This document shows, one piece after another, positions 25,109 through 33,905 of a DNA stretch of 64,000 bases. Below the pieces are notes generated by a model, which saw only the letters and a list, made by a program, of their open reading frames with translations, made no database searches and was not told the DNA's origin. A program made the position numbers and the translations under genes. The DNA is from Xanthocytophaga agilis (GTDB lineage: Bacteria > Bacteroidota > Bacteroidia > Cytophagales > 172606-1). The stretch is from contig NZ_JASJOU010000003.1 of assembly GCF_030068605.1 (NCBI RefSeq), forward strand, positions 558,001-622,000, read 5' to 3'. Within the stretch, counting starts at the first letter, position 1; each line of letters starts with the position of its first letter.

Positions 25109-28033
25109 ATGTATACTATGCAACCCAATTATCGGCTTACACTCTTTTTATGGATCATCCTGCTATTCACTGCAATCAGCCCTGCAATGTCTCAGGAATC
25201 TTTTCTGACTATTACAGGCAGAGTAACTTCCCAACAAACCAACCAGCCTCTCCCCTATGCTAACATAGGTATTATCGGCAAGAGCCTCGGTACAGTCACC
25301 AATGCAGAAGGAAATTTTATTTTTAAGATACCAGCGTCCTATAGTCGTGATAGTCTGAAAATATCACAGATTGGCTATGAGTCTGTAACCAGAGCTGTTA
25401 AAGATGTACAAGGAAAAAAGAACCATATTACATTACAGGAAGCTCCCATCCAATTGGCTGAAGTTCATGTACATGCCAAAAGCAAAACAGGTCTGGAAAT
25501 CATAAAGGAAGCTATTGCGGCTATTCCAACCAATTATGATACCTCAGCTATTCAACTTCTGGCTTTTTATAGAGAAACGATCCAGTTAGATACTAGCCAG
25601 ATTACTCATACAGAATCTGTATTGGAAGTAAAACAACATCCCGGTAAAGAAAAAGAGGAGGGTTTAAAGATAAAAATCTTGAAAGAGCGAAAAAGTAGAC
25701 CAGATACTACGCTTTATACCAAAGACCCCCGTTTTTATTATTGGATACAGCTAAATAATGGTGCTCGAAACACATTAACTTCCAGTAATGTGTTTCAGGT
25801 TGATATAAAGCGTCACAAACGATTCTTTCTAAATAGCCGGAATTTTAAACACTATACATTTACGCTCCAAGGTATTGTTTCTGATAGAGAACGGAGGATG
25901 TATGTAATTGAAGTTACTCCGAAAAAGAAAAGTAGTAAAGCTTATATACAAGGGAAACTATATATAGATATACAATCGCTAGCCTTTACCCAATGGGATC
26001 TCGAATTGTCTCCTCAAGGGATTGAGCTGGAAAACAATCGGAACTTTTTCTGGAAGAGTATTGGGCGCATGGTTATGAAAGCGAATTTAAAAATATCAAG
26101 CTTTAAAGAAGTTCTCCATTTTGATCAGTATCAAGGCAAGTGGTATATAAAAGATATACGACGCCATTTTCTGGCAGATGTCAATAGCAAAAGCCGTCAT
26201 CTGGAAAACAGTGTCTGGAAAACAGATTTGCTTCTGACAGTGACAGATATTGCCAGATCTGCCACACCTGAAACAAAGATTTATACTTCTGCCGATTCTG
26301 TTAGCCCAAAACTAAACAAAGGTGATTTCTGGGGACAATTCAATATCATTCAACCTGCTTCTAAAGATACGCTTGGAACAGTTGGACAAAAAACAGATTC
26401 CATCCCTGTCAAAAAAATGAGCCAGGCTATTCCAGTAAAGCCATCAAACCGCGAAAATGGCTTTACACGTGCAGATACTTTGCGAGGCAAACTCACTCCT
26501 TTACGTACCTGTTACGATGTCACCTTTTACAAGCTGGATATAGATGTAGACATAGAACACAAATTTATCTCAGGGAGTACTGTCATTCGGTTCAGTGTAC
26601 AACAGCCGTTTACAAAGATGCAGGTAGACTTATATGATAACATGCAGATTCATCAGATTGTATACAAAGGAAAAACGTTACCGTATATACGAGAATACAA
26701 TGCAGTGTTCATTCAGTTTCCGGAAATGCTGCCTATACATACGAATCAGGAGATTACGATTCAGTATTCAGGCAATCCGAAAGAGCCCAATCGGGATATT
26801 TCTATGGATGGGGGATTCTTATGGTCTAAAGATGCCAATGGAGATCCCTGGGTGCAGGTAGTGTGCCAGGGATCAGGAGCAAGTCTATGGTGGCCAAACA
26901 AAGATCACTTATCAGATGAACCAGATAGTGTTAGCATTGCCGTCACAGTACCACAAGGCCTGCTGAATATTTCCAATGGACGCCTCCGAAAGACCACTCA
27001 ACTCTCCAATCACAAAACCCGCTACGAATGGTTTGTCAGCTATCCTATTAACAATTACAATGTAACACTGAATATTGGAAAGTATGCCCATCTGCAGGGC
27101 CATTATATTACGTCTGATACATTGACACTGGACTTCTATGTAATGCCTTATAATCTGGAAAAAGGAAAGATAATTTTTGATCGTATCAAACCTATGTTAG
27201 CGACTCTTGAAAAGCAATACGGCAAATATCCTTTCCCACGTGATGGATTCAAACTAATGGAATCGTTACATGCTATGGAACATCAGAGTGCGGTTTCATT
27301 TGGAAAAATGCCAGAAGGAGATAGTGAGGAGATGTCAACTGCTCCCTTAAGTATAGTATGGCATGAAGTTTCTCATGAATGGTGGGGTAATCAGGTTAGT
27401 TGCAGCGACCTTGCCGACATGTGGATTCATGAAGCCTTTGCTACATATTCAGAAAGTTTACCTTTTGCAGAAAAGTTTGGCAAAAAAGGGGAACAGGAAT
27501 ACATGGAAAGTTTAACAGGACAAGTTATTGAACAGCAACCTATCATTGGGGTATATGATGTAAACCATATTCATTACAATATCGGTGATATGTACGAAAA
27601 AGGAGCACTGATGTTATATACATTCAAAAATGTGCTCAACAATGACGCCTGCTGGGCAGAAATCCTGCAGGGTATTCAGAAGGATTTCCGAAACAAGACT
27701 GTTTGCACCAATGACATTGTACAATACATCAATACCAAAACCAATACAGATTACACGTATTTTTTCAACCAGTACCTTCGATATGCTTCCATTCCAGCTT
27801 TATCCGTAAAATACAAAATGAAAGGAAGTTCACTGGTGCTTTCTTATAAATGGATTGCAGATGTAACAGACTTCCGTATGCCAATTCGTGTAACCACTGC
27901 CAGAGAAAAGTTTGGACTCATTTATCCTACTACTCAGTGGAAAACCCTGACTTTACCCGATATGGAACCGACAGACTTTGATGTGGATGATACTCGGTTT
28001 TATGTGAATGTGGAAGAAGAGGAGATATACTAA
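25109..28033 (+). CDS. Carboxypeptidase-regulatory module fused to an M1-family aminopeptidase
   Basis: I start at the ATG at 25109 (the ATG at 25118 is equally possible); the longer frame from 25058 begins with TTG. A signal peptide follows (LTLFLWIILLFTAISPAMS). Residues about 30-120 are a CarboxypepD_reg-like beta domain (ITGRVTSQQTNQPLPYANIG). A DUF5686-like region of some 300 residues comes next (about 130-430). From about 470 to the end is an M1 peptidase: beta N-domain, then HEVSHEWWG with Zn ligands His752, His756 and Glu775, the last in WIHEAFATYSES. The usual GAMEN exopeptidase motif is HAMEH here, as in some bacterial M1 proteins. The catalytic residues appear intact, so an exported zinc peptidase is likely. 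The N-terminal fusion is unusual. It follows the AraC gene closely. Confidence 0.87.
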   Translation: MYTMQPNYRLTLFLWIILLFTAISPAMSQESFLTITGRVTSQQTNQPLPYANIGIIGKSLGTVTNAEGNFIFKIPASYSRDSLKISQIGYESVTRAVKDVQGKKNHITLQEAPIQLAEVHVHAKSKTGLEIIKEAIAAIPTNYDTSAIQLLAFYRETIQLDTSQITHTESVLEVKQHPGKEKEEGLKIKILKERKSRPDTTLYTKDPRFYYWIQLNNGARNTLTSSNVFQVDIKRHKRFFLNSRNFKHYTFTLQGIVSDRERRMYVIEVTPKKKSSKAYIQGKLYIDIQSLAFTQWDLELSPQGIELENNRNFFWKSIGRMVMKANLKISSFKEVLHFDQYQGKWYIKDIRRHFLADVNSKSRHLENSVWKTDLLLTVTDIARSATPETKIYTSADSVSPKLNKGDFWGQFNIIQPASKDTLGTVGQKTDSIPVKKMSQAIPVKPSNRENGFTRADTLRGKLTPLRTCYDVTFYKLDIDVDIEHKFISGSTVIRFSVQQPFTKMQVDLYDNMQIHQIVYKGKTLPYIREYNAVFIQFPEMLPIHTNQEITIQYSGNPKEPNRDISMDGGFLWSKDANGDPWVQVVCQGSGASLWWPNKDHLSDEPDSVSIAVTVPQGLLNISNGRLRKTTQLSNHKTRYEWFVSYPINNYNVTLNIGKYAHLQGHYITSDTLTLDFYVMPYNLEKGKIIFDRIKPMLATLEKQYGKYPFPRDGFKLMESLHAMEHQSAVSFGKMPEGDSEEMSTAPLSIVWHEVSHEWWGNQVSCSDLADMWIHEAFATYSESLPFAEKFGKKGEQEYMESLTGQVIEQQPIIGVYDVNHIHYNIGDMYEKGALMLYTFKNVLNNDACWAEILQGIQKDFRNKTVCTNDIVQYINTKTNTDYTYFFNQYLRYASIPALSVKYKMKGSSLVLSYKWIADVTDFRMPIRVTTAREKFGLIYPTTQWKTLTLPDMEPTDFDVDDTRFYVNVEEEEIY

Positions 28034-28080
28034 CTGTTATAACTTCACTATGACTCATCTCAGATATTGGATTTAAATAA

Positions 28081-28125
28081 AACCCAAGTCTATATTTTTG
28101 AAAATATGGGCTTGGGTTAACTTTT
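28081..28125 (+). terminator. Rho-independent terminator after the M1 fusion gene
   Basis: AACCCAAG (28081-28088) pairs with CTTGGGTT (28111-28118), and an inner ATATTTT/AAAATAT stem extends the hairpin. AACTTTT follows. It is 47 bases past the stop codon. Confidence 0.75.
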
Positions 28126-28249
28126 CAGAAATATTTCTTTCTGAGTTGGTTTATTGCCCTTTTGTTGTTCTTCCACAAGACTCTTCATTTTTTGCTTGCT
28201 AGTATCCATCTTTGTTTATTGCCCAGCATATTTCTCTTCCTATCACCTG

Positions 28250-28395
28250 TTACTTTTTTGCTTGCCCAAAAATAGGGGCACCAAACGAGAATTTGGTGAG
28301 CCAGATTTGTGTGGTAGCAAAAAAAGGCACTTTTTCCCAATCCTTCTGCCCGCAGGCCAAAGGCTAGCCTCACGGGAAAAAGATTCCCTACGCAC
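28250..28395. repeat. Probable dispersed palindromic repeat element
   Basis: This non-coding stretch stands out by its composition: homopolymer runs and nested hairpins, including CACCAAA (28279-28285)/TTTGGTG (28292-28298) and a later bulged GC-rich hairpin starting CCCGCAGGC and ending GCCTCACGGG. Reading frames crossing it give low-complexity Cys/Ser/Phe-rich peptides. Such elements are often present in many copies between genes in Cytophagales, but copy number cannot be seen in this window. Confidence 0.5.
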
Positions 28396-28517
28396 CTACA
28401 CTACCACTCGTAAGTAAAGTCATCACAACTCTCTTTGTGAAACCATTCTTACTTTCTCAATAATATCCTTTTCCCAAAGTTCAGGATGCCGCATGTTGAT
28501 TGAGATACACCATTGTT

Positions 28518-29912
28518 TTATGCTTGCTGATTATCCTTTAGTATATCTTCTATACAAATTCTGATAGCTGGTGTCATTTTAGGATGCTGGAGCAAATTAT
28601 GCAAGAGATCCACAACAGAGACATTTTCAATGTATTTTTGCCCTGCATGAAGTATTCTATTCAGAAGAGCGATTCCCAAAATAGAAGGTTGACGTTGAAG
28701 CGACTCCAATAGCATAGTTGTATAACCTGGCAAACGTCCTACACCATATACAATTGATCTGAACCCTCGTCTTCTATCTTCTTCTGGAAACCGCTCTATC
28801 AAAGAAAAAATCACAGGTAATCCCTTTTCAGGTGTATCTGTTTTCCATAACTGGCTAAGTAACTCATCCAGGATTATCCAATTATTACCTGCAAACTCAG
28901 AAGATTTTATCTGTTCAAGTATAATCTGAACACACATTTCTTTAGAGAGAGTAGACTTGGCTTTTTTATCAATTGCATTCAGAACCTGAATTATTTCAAA
29001 TCCAGCCACAGAACTATAATCTGGCCAGGGTGCAATCAGAAATTGATTATACAGTTGTCGCTCTGCATCTCGCAAAATTGCAGCACCTTCATACTGCCGA
29101 AGTTTAACAAAAAGCGTTTTGGCATCTTTAATTCGTATATCTAGTAACTGCTTTAACAATGGAACATGAGGAGGTGCCATTGACAAGTCAATAGAATTAG
29201 CAATCTGATTGTATGAAACATGAACAGAACCTTTATATAATGATTGCTCAAATCGATTAAACTCCTGAATCCAAAAATATTCTGCAAAACCAGGTAAGAA
29301 AGAAAATGTATCCTTTGTTTCATTCCATATAAAAAATGGACAATGAAAGATAGATTGAGGCAATTCCTTGTTAATACTTTTAAACCATTCTTGTAAATCG
29401 GTAATACTTGTTTGATATGTGTTCATCTTCAAAGCAATGTATCCCAAATAAGAAAATTGCATCAATGGATCTGTTACATCTACCAAAGCCTTGATAAAAG
29501 CTGGCTTATTAATTATTAATTCATCCTCATCTAAAAAATCATCTTTTCCTGATGCAGGAACAGTCTGATAACATAGGCCTTTCAACAAAAAGTCTTTCTC
29601 TATTCCTTCTCGTTGTTTCATTGTGTGAAGCATACCTTGATAGACAAGCTCCTGATCTTGCGTAACCTCATCATATTGGCTCAACACTCTCATAAAAAAT
29701 GAAGAACGATCAGGTTGTATGGGCTTGCCAAGGATATCTAATCCTACACTATGTATAACAACCTCAACACTAAAACCCAAATCAACAAGCAGGCTTTTTA
29801 TCTTATCCGAAATTGTATATTCAGTTGATAACGTTTTTTTCTTATGCCAGAATAATAAACTCATGTAATCTGAACCGGGAGAAACAAATACATACACTTT
29901 TGTAAAGTACAT
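28518..29912 (-). CDS. Hypothetical protein, partly helical-repeat-like
   Basis: A 464-residue protein without a signal peptide or membrane span; an internal start at 29864 (MSLLFWHKKK) is an alternative. I do not recognise a family. The N-terminal third is mixed alpha/beta. The C-terminal 200 residues are leucine-rich and predicted helical, in units such as QLLDIRIKDAKTLFVKLRQY and VVDLLHNLLQHPKMTPAIRI, in the manner of HEAT-like repeats. It is divergent from the Imm35-like gene with only 54 bases between starts, so the two probably share a control region. The Imm35 link makes an interbacterial-conflict role possible, but nothing in this protein shows it. Confidence 0.7.
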   Translation of the reverse strand: MYFTKVYVFVSPGSDYMSLLFWHKKKTLSTEYTISDKIKSLLVDLGFSVEVVIHSVGLDILGKPIQPDRSSFFMRVLSQYDEVTQDQELVYQGMLHTMKQREGIEKDFLLKGLCYQTVPASGKDDFLDEDELIINKPAFIKALVDVTDPLMQFSYLGYIALKMNTYQTSITDLQEWFKSINKELPQSIFHCPFFIWNETKDTFSFLPGFAEYFWIQEFNRFEQSLYKGSVHVSYNQIANSIDLSMAPPHVPLLKQLLDIRIKDAKTLFVKLRQYEGAAILRDAERQLYNQFLIAPWPDYSSVAGFEIIQVLNAIDKKAKSTLSKEMCVQIILEQIKSSEFAGNNWIILDELLSQLWKTDTPEKGLPVIFSLIERFPEEDRRRGFRSIVYGVGRLPGYTTMLLESLQRQPSILGIALLNRILHAGQKYIENVSVVDLLHNLLQHPKMTPAIRICIEDILKDNQQA

Positions 29913-29966
29913 ATAGGTTCTACAAATTGCAATTAGACCAACATATTACTGTTTACTACTATCCAA

Positions 29967-30572
29967 ATGGATTATCAGGAAGCGAAACAACTTGTATTGG
30001 AGTACATAAATCAAGACGTAGTACAGCATGGTTATCGCCTGGCCGTTTATGAACCAGCCATCGAATTTGAGTATGGATGGGTATTTTCTTTTGATACAGA
30101 ACATGCTTTAGGACTACGGCCATTTGAGAAAAAAGTACAGCAGATGTTAGACGATGGTCTGTCTCTTCCCCAAATTGAAACATCATTCACCGATGAAGAT
30201 AGAGAGCATGAGGGTAAAGAAGTAGGACTTGTAGGAACAGCCCCTATATTCATTGACAAACAAACACGACAGATAAGACTATTAAAGAATTTGCATTATA
30301 TCCCCATGAAAGTCCAGCTAGAAGCGATTCGGGAAGAAAAAATTGGAAGAAAAGGTGTATGGTGTATTTATCTTACCGAATCGCTTACAGGTCAGTCACA
30401 AAAGATGGCAAAACTGAGGATGTTATTAGAACTCAGTCCGGTAGAACTGATGAAGCACATCAAGCAAATAGAGACTCCTCTTTTTCAAGGCAATATTCAT
30501 GATGCATGGTCACTTAATGAAGCACTAAAAGAAAACGAGATACCCACCCAATTAGTCAAATTGGAGGAATAA
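29967..30572 (+). CDS. Imm35-like immunity-type protein with L7/L12-like C-terminus
   Basis: A 201-residue cytoplasmic protein. The first about 50 residues match the Imm35 (YrhB-type) pattern: EAKQLVLEYINQ, then EPAIEFEYGWVFSFDTEHA. A middle region of about 80 residues contains GTAPIFIDKQTRQIRLL. The last 50 residues (LRMLLELSPVELMKHIKQ, then AWSLNEALKENEIPTQLVKL) have the helix-helix-strand pattern of the ribosomal L7/L12 C-terminal domain, which recurs in bacterial toxin-immunity proteins. Imm35 proteins neutralise polymorphic toxins in some systems, but no toxin gene is adjacent, so this may be an orphan immunity gene. The L7/L12 resemblance is by eye. Confidence 0.6.
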   Translation: MDYQEAKQLVLEYINQDVVQHGYRLAVYEPAIEFEYGWVFSFDTEHALGLRPFEKKVQQMLDDGLSLPQIETSFTDEDREHEGKEVGLVGTAPIFIDKQTRQIRLLKNLHYIPMKVQLEAIREEKIGRKGVWCIYLTESLTGQSQKMAKLRMLLELSPVELMKHIKQIETPLFQGNIHDAWSLNEALKENEIPTQLVKLEE

Positions 30573-30586
30573 CATTAACCGAGATT

Positions 30587-30760
30587 CTACACTAATAACT
30601 TCCTGCGAAACAGAATTGTCACCAATGCAACAACTGTGGTGGCCATTGCCATAAACTGTACAATGTATGCTGTGATAATCTTTACTGCCAGGGTATGTTC
30701 TAATCTGCCCAGATTAATTTTCTCCGCAAGAGAGCCTCCGTGCATTTGAATCGTTTCCAT
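30587..30760 (-). CDS. Small one-span membrane protein, uncertain
   Basis: The longer frame begins at 30805, but the ATG at 30760 is better placed and gives 57 residues. The C-terminal half is one hydrophobic helix (AYIVQFMAMATTVVALVTIL) followed by the basic end FRRKLLV. It could be a genuine small protein or the last piece of a degraded transporter, since many transporter permeases end this way. I see no remaining upstream sequence of such a gene. Low confidence. Confidence 0.35.
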   Translation of the reverse strand: METIQMHGGSLAEKINLGRLEHTLAVKIITAYIVQFMAMATTVVALVTILFRRKLLV

Positions 30761-31157
30761 AATTTTATAGGTTTGTTTGATTTGAGTTATAAGAAAACGA
30801 TACAAGTCATTACTTAGTATATGGAAAAGCTTGGGATACCTACATTGTAGACGATTTTATGTTAAACACCAATCTTTATCCTAAAAATTGTATTGATCTG
30901 AAAAACTGTGAAACCATTGACGACTTGCCCACAATCAAAGGATATTTTGTTGTATTATTATGGTGTCAATGGTATGGTCTTGATCACACTATATGTGGAA
31001 TGATTGTAAATTATGCTAAACACTACAGTCCAGCTAAAAGACTTTATTTTTAGCATAACTCTATTCTGCACATCTCAAAAAACAATCCTTCCTATTATTA
31101 CAATAACTGACTATAGTGTATATATACAAAAGTATTCACTACACTATAGAAACTTAA

Positions 31158-31376
31158 ATGATAAAGAAGATAGTTGGATATCTATTTATTCTAGTAGGTA
31201 CATTAGGTATCATCTTATTTATTCCACTCATGTATGAAGGTACAAGACCTTGTTCCGGAGATGGATGTATAGTCCAGGCAGCAATATTTGTAGGGTTATT
31301 CCTGCTTTTGCTAGGTGGTATTCTTCTCACCATTGGTATTGTAATGGTAAAGCCTAAGCCTAAAACCTCCAATTAA
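31158..31376 (+). CDS. Small two-span membrane protein
   Basis: 72 residues with two hydrophobic helices (IVGYLFILVGTLGIILFIPL and AAIFVGLFLLLLGGILLTIG) separated by a short loop holding two cysteines (CSGDGC), and a basic tail KPKPKTSN. Cys-x4-Cys in the loop could bind metal or form a disulfide. No family was recognised. It stands alone between larger genes; the ATG at 31158 has no clear competitor. Confidence 0.55.
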   Translation: MIKKIVGYLFILVGTLGIILFIPLMYEGTRPCSGDGCIVQAAIFVGLFLLLLGGILLTIGIVMVKPKPKTSN

Positions 31377-31534
31377 ATAACTATAATCACCCATTTAAGG
31401 CACGTCTGAAACAAACTCATACTTATTTTCAACCCTTTTCCTTTTTTGGCTAAGAATTTCCTGTATCCGGCGAAGTAGCTCTCATCGCAATGCCGGACCT
31501 TTGTGTCAGTATTTACAAACCATTCAAAATAATT

Positions 31535-32614
31535 ATGGAACTGACACATTATCGTACATTTGGAAAATCCGGATTGCGGGTAAGCCCTCTCACACTTGGC
31601 ACTATGACATTTGGTGAAGAATGGGGCTGGGGAGCTTCAACAGAAGAATCAAAGTCTATTCTTAAACTCTATCTCGACAAAGGTGGAAATACGATTGATA
31701 CAGCCAATTTATATACCAAGGGACATTCAGAAAAGATCATTGGTGACTATCTAAAAGAAACCGGTATCAGAAGAGATAGTCTGGTATTATCTACCAAATT
31801 TTATGGAAACCTTTATCCGGGTGATCCCAATGCTGGTGGAACCAGCCGTAAAAATATCATCCAGTCACTGGAGCAGTCTCTGAGACGCCTTCAGACTGAC
31901 TATATTGACCTGTACTGGATGCATGCATTTGATGAATTTACACCTATTGAAGAAACATTATCAGCTCTACAGGATATGGTAACGTCCGGCAAAGTTCGTT
32001 ACATAGCTGTTTCGGATACTCCTGCATGGAAGGTAGCACAAGCGCAAATGATTAGCCAGTTTCGGAGTTGGGCATCGTTTATTGGTTTACAAATAGAATA
32101 TTCACTACTGGAGCGCACGTCCGAAGGCGAACTCATCCCAATGGCACAGGAACTTGGTTTGGGAGTAATGCCCTGGTCTCCACTGAAACAAGGTATCCTG
32201 ACAGGGAAATATACTCGTGAAAATCAGAATGATCAATCAACCGGAAGATATACTAAACCAGATCTTCCAGAAAGCACACATACAATCATTGATCGGCTAC
32301 GAGAGATTGCAAATCAACAGAACACCACTATCGCAGCAGTAGCTCTTGCCTGGGTAATGGCACAACCAGGTATATCTTCTACCCTTATTGGAGCAAGAAC
32401 TACAAATCAATTACAACAAAATCTTGAAGCACTTTCTGTATCACTAACACCTGATGACCTTACATATTTGAATGAAGTATCTGAGCCAGTACTGAACTTC
32501 CCTATACCCTTTATGCGGGCAGCTTATCACAATGGAATGGGTGGTACTACCATTAACGGCAAAACCTCAGTGCTATCTCCTATACTACCCCAAAATAGTC
32601 AGGAAGTGTATTGA
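31535..32614 (+). CDS. Aldo/keto reductase
   Basis: The frame opens at 31490, but the ATG at 31535 (MELTHYRTFGKSGLRVSPL) matches the family start, giving 359 residues. It is a TIM-barrel NADPH-dependent oxidoreductase: GTMTFGEEWGWG, the catalytic Asp/Tyr region DTANLYTKGHSE, the Lys in LSTKFYG, the His in YWMHAFDEF, and the cofactor-binding region LIGARTTNQLQQNLEAL. It reduces aldehydes or ketones; the substrate is not evident. It overlaps nothing and is followed after 91 bases by an AraC gene on the same strand, so it may be controlled by that regulator. Confidence 0.93.
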   Translation: MELTHYRTFGKSGLRVSPLTLGTMTFGEEWGWGASTEESKSILKLYLDKGGNTIDTANLYTKGHSEKIIGDYLKETGIRRDSLVLSTKFYGNLYPGDPNAGGTSRKNIIQSLEQSLRRLQTDYIDLYWMHAFDEFTPIEETLSALQDMVTSGKVRYIAVSDTPAWKVAQAQMISQFRSWASFIGLQIEYSLLERTSEGELIPMAQELGLGVMPWSPLKQGILTGKYTRENQNDQSTGRYTKPDLPESTHTIIDRLREIANQQNTTIAAVALAWVMAQPGISSTLIGARTTNQLQQNLEALSVSLTPDDLTYLNEVSEPVLNFPIPFMRAAYHNGMGGTTINGKTSVLSPILPQNSQEVY

Positions 32615-32705
32615 TACTATATACTATCAATTTCTAAAGGCAGTTATTAAGAATCTTTATTCTGGAATGAATGTTCTATTCAGAGCATTCATTCCTTTAT
32701 CACTC

Positions 32706-33620
32706 ATGAAAGCTGAAGATATACCCTATATATACAATTCCATTTCCGAGTTTCAACGAGATATGGGCCTTCCCAAACCGCTGCATCCATTGATAAGTGT
32801 AGTGAGACTGGAAGATATTCGATTTAGTGCAAAAAGGATTGAAACGAAAATCGCACTAAACTTTTACAAGATATCCTTTATTGAAGGTGGAAACCGAAAG
32901 ATACGGTACGGACAAACATATTTTGACTTTGATGAGGGAGGACTTTTCTTTATTTCTCCAGGACAGGTAATCTCTGTTGGCAGTCCAACAGAAAATCTAT
33001 GTGGCTTAACCATCTATCTGCATCCTGATCTGATACGCAACCACAATCTGGGCAAAAAGATAAAAGACTATGGATTTTTTTCCTACTCCATGGTAGAGGC
33101 ACTGCATCTATCTGAAAAAGAGAAGAATATCATACTAGGCTTATTCCATCAGATCCAGATGGAGTTAGATTCAGCTATTGATACCTTTAGTCAGGAACTG
33201 CTGGCTTCTTATGTAGAACTATTGCTTGACTACAGCAACCGATTCTATACCCGGCAGTTTATTACCCGCAAAACAGCCCATAACGACCTTCTTGACAAGC
33301 TGGATACGTTACTCTCAGACTATTTCCGAAGTGGCAAAGCTCTGCATAACGGTTTGCCAACTGTTCAGTTTGTATCTGAACAACTCAACTTTTCATCGGA
33401 TTATTTAAGCGATATGTTACGCACCTATACAGGTCAAAGCACACAGCAACATATTCATAACAAACTGATCGAGGTTGCCAAGGAACTGATCAGCACCAGC
33501 AATCTGACTATTTCAGAAGTTGCTTACCAACTAGGTTTCGAGCACCCACAATCTTTTACCAAGTTATTCAAGCAGAAAACAGATTTATCTCCTATGGTAT
33601 TCAGGCATTCTTTTAATTAG
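32706..33620 (+). CDS. AraC-family regulator (next to aldo/keto reductase)
   Basis: The reading frame extends upstream into the aldo/keto reductase gene. By comparison with its paralogues the start is the ATG at 32706 (MKAEDIPYIYNS), giving 304 residues. The N-terminal half is a cupin-like sensor with YFDFDEGGLFFISPGQVISV and LTIYLHPDLIRNH. The C-terminal 100 residues are the AraC double HTH (VSEQLNFSSDYLSDMLRTYT and LTISEVAYQLGFEHPQSFTK). It closely resembles the regulators at 48521 and 53327. Each of the three lies beside a different NAD(P)-dependent oxidoreductase gene. The effector is unknown. Confidence 0.9.
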   Translation: MKAEDIPYIYNSISEFQRDMGLPKPLHPLISVVRLEDIRFSAKRIETKIALNFYKISFIEGGNRKIRYGQTYFDFDEGGLFFISPGQVISVGSPTENLCGLTIYLHPDLIRNHNLGKKIKDYGFFSYSMVEALHLSEKEKNIILGLFHQIQMELDSAIDTFSQELLASYVELLLDYSNRFYTRQFITRKTAHNDLLDKLDTLLSDYFRSGKALHNGLPTVQFVSEQLNFSSDYLSDMLRTYTGQSTQQHIHNKLIEVAKELISTSNLTISEVAYQLGFEHPQSFTKLFKQKTDLSPMVFRHSFN

Positions 33621-33676
33621 TTGAAAACGATCATTTTACTATATTGCCTTCAACTAAACTCATTTACCCTTATCTC

Positions 33677-33892
33677 ATGAAAGAGGTTACCATCGGTTAT
33701 CGTATTTATACTAATTATGAAGGTGGTGATGATACTCTGTATGTTGTCAATGTAACTGTTCTGGAATATAGCATAAAAGGATCAGGAAAAACTTTTTATT
33801 CCACAGAAAGCCTTGAGGCAGCATTAAAGGAAGCAGAAGCCTGGCGTTCTTTATACCTGGATGGCCTTATTGATGAAGACGACTTTTTTTAG
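33677..33892 (+). CDS. Small hypothetical protein
   Basis: The ATG at 33677 (MKEVTIGYRIYTNYEGG) gives 71 residues; the longer frame from 33644 begins with TTG. It is an acidic protein with a beta-rich first half (DTLYVVNVTVLEYSI), a helix (STESLEAALKEAEAWRSLYL) and the acidic end DEDDFF. No domain was recognised. It lies 56 bases after the AraC gene on the same strand. Confidence 0.5.
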   Translation: MKEVTIGYRIYTNYEGGDDTLYVVNVTVLEYSIKGSGKTFYSTESLEAALKEAEAWRSLYLDGLIDEDDFF

Positions 33893-33905
33893 AATACATC
33901 TGATT

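Noticed and set aside
28154-28417. 87-codon reading frame on the plus strand
   Set aside because: It crosses the hairpin-rich repeat and encodes low-complexity sequence without a likely start region.
30587-30760. Certain transporter remnant
   Set aside because: Only a single hydrophobic helix is seen and no further permease sequence upstream, so it is kept as a low-confidence small protein.
30859-31053. 64-codon reading frame on the plus strand
   Set aside because: No domain, no clear ribosome-binding region and atypical Cys content; it may be chance in AT-rich DNA.
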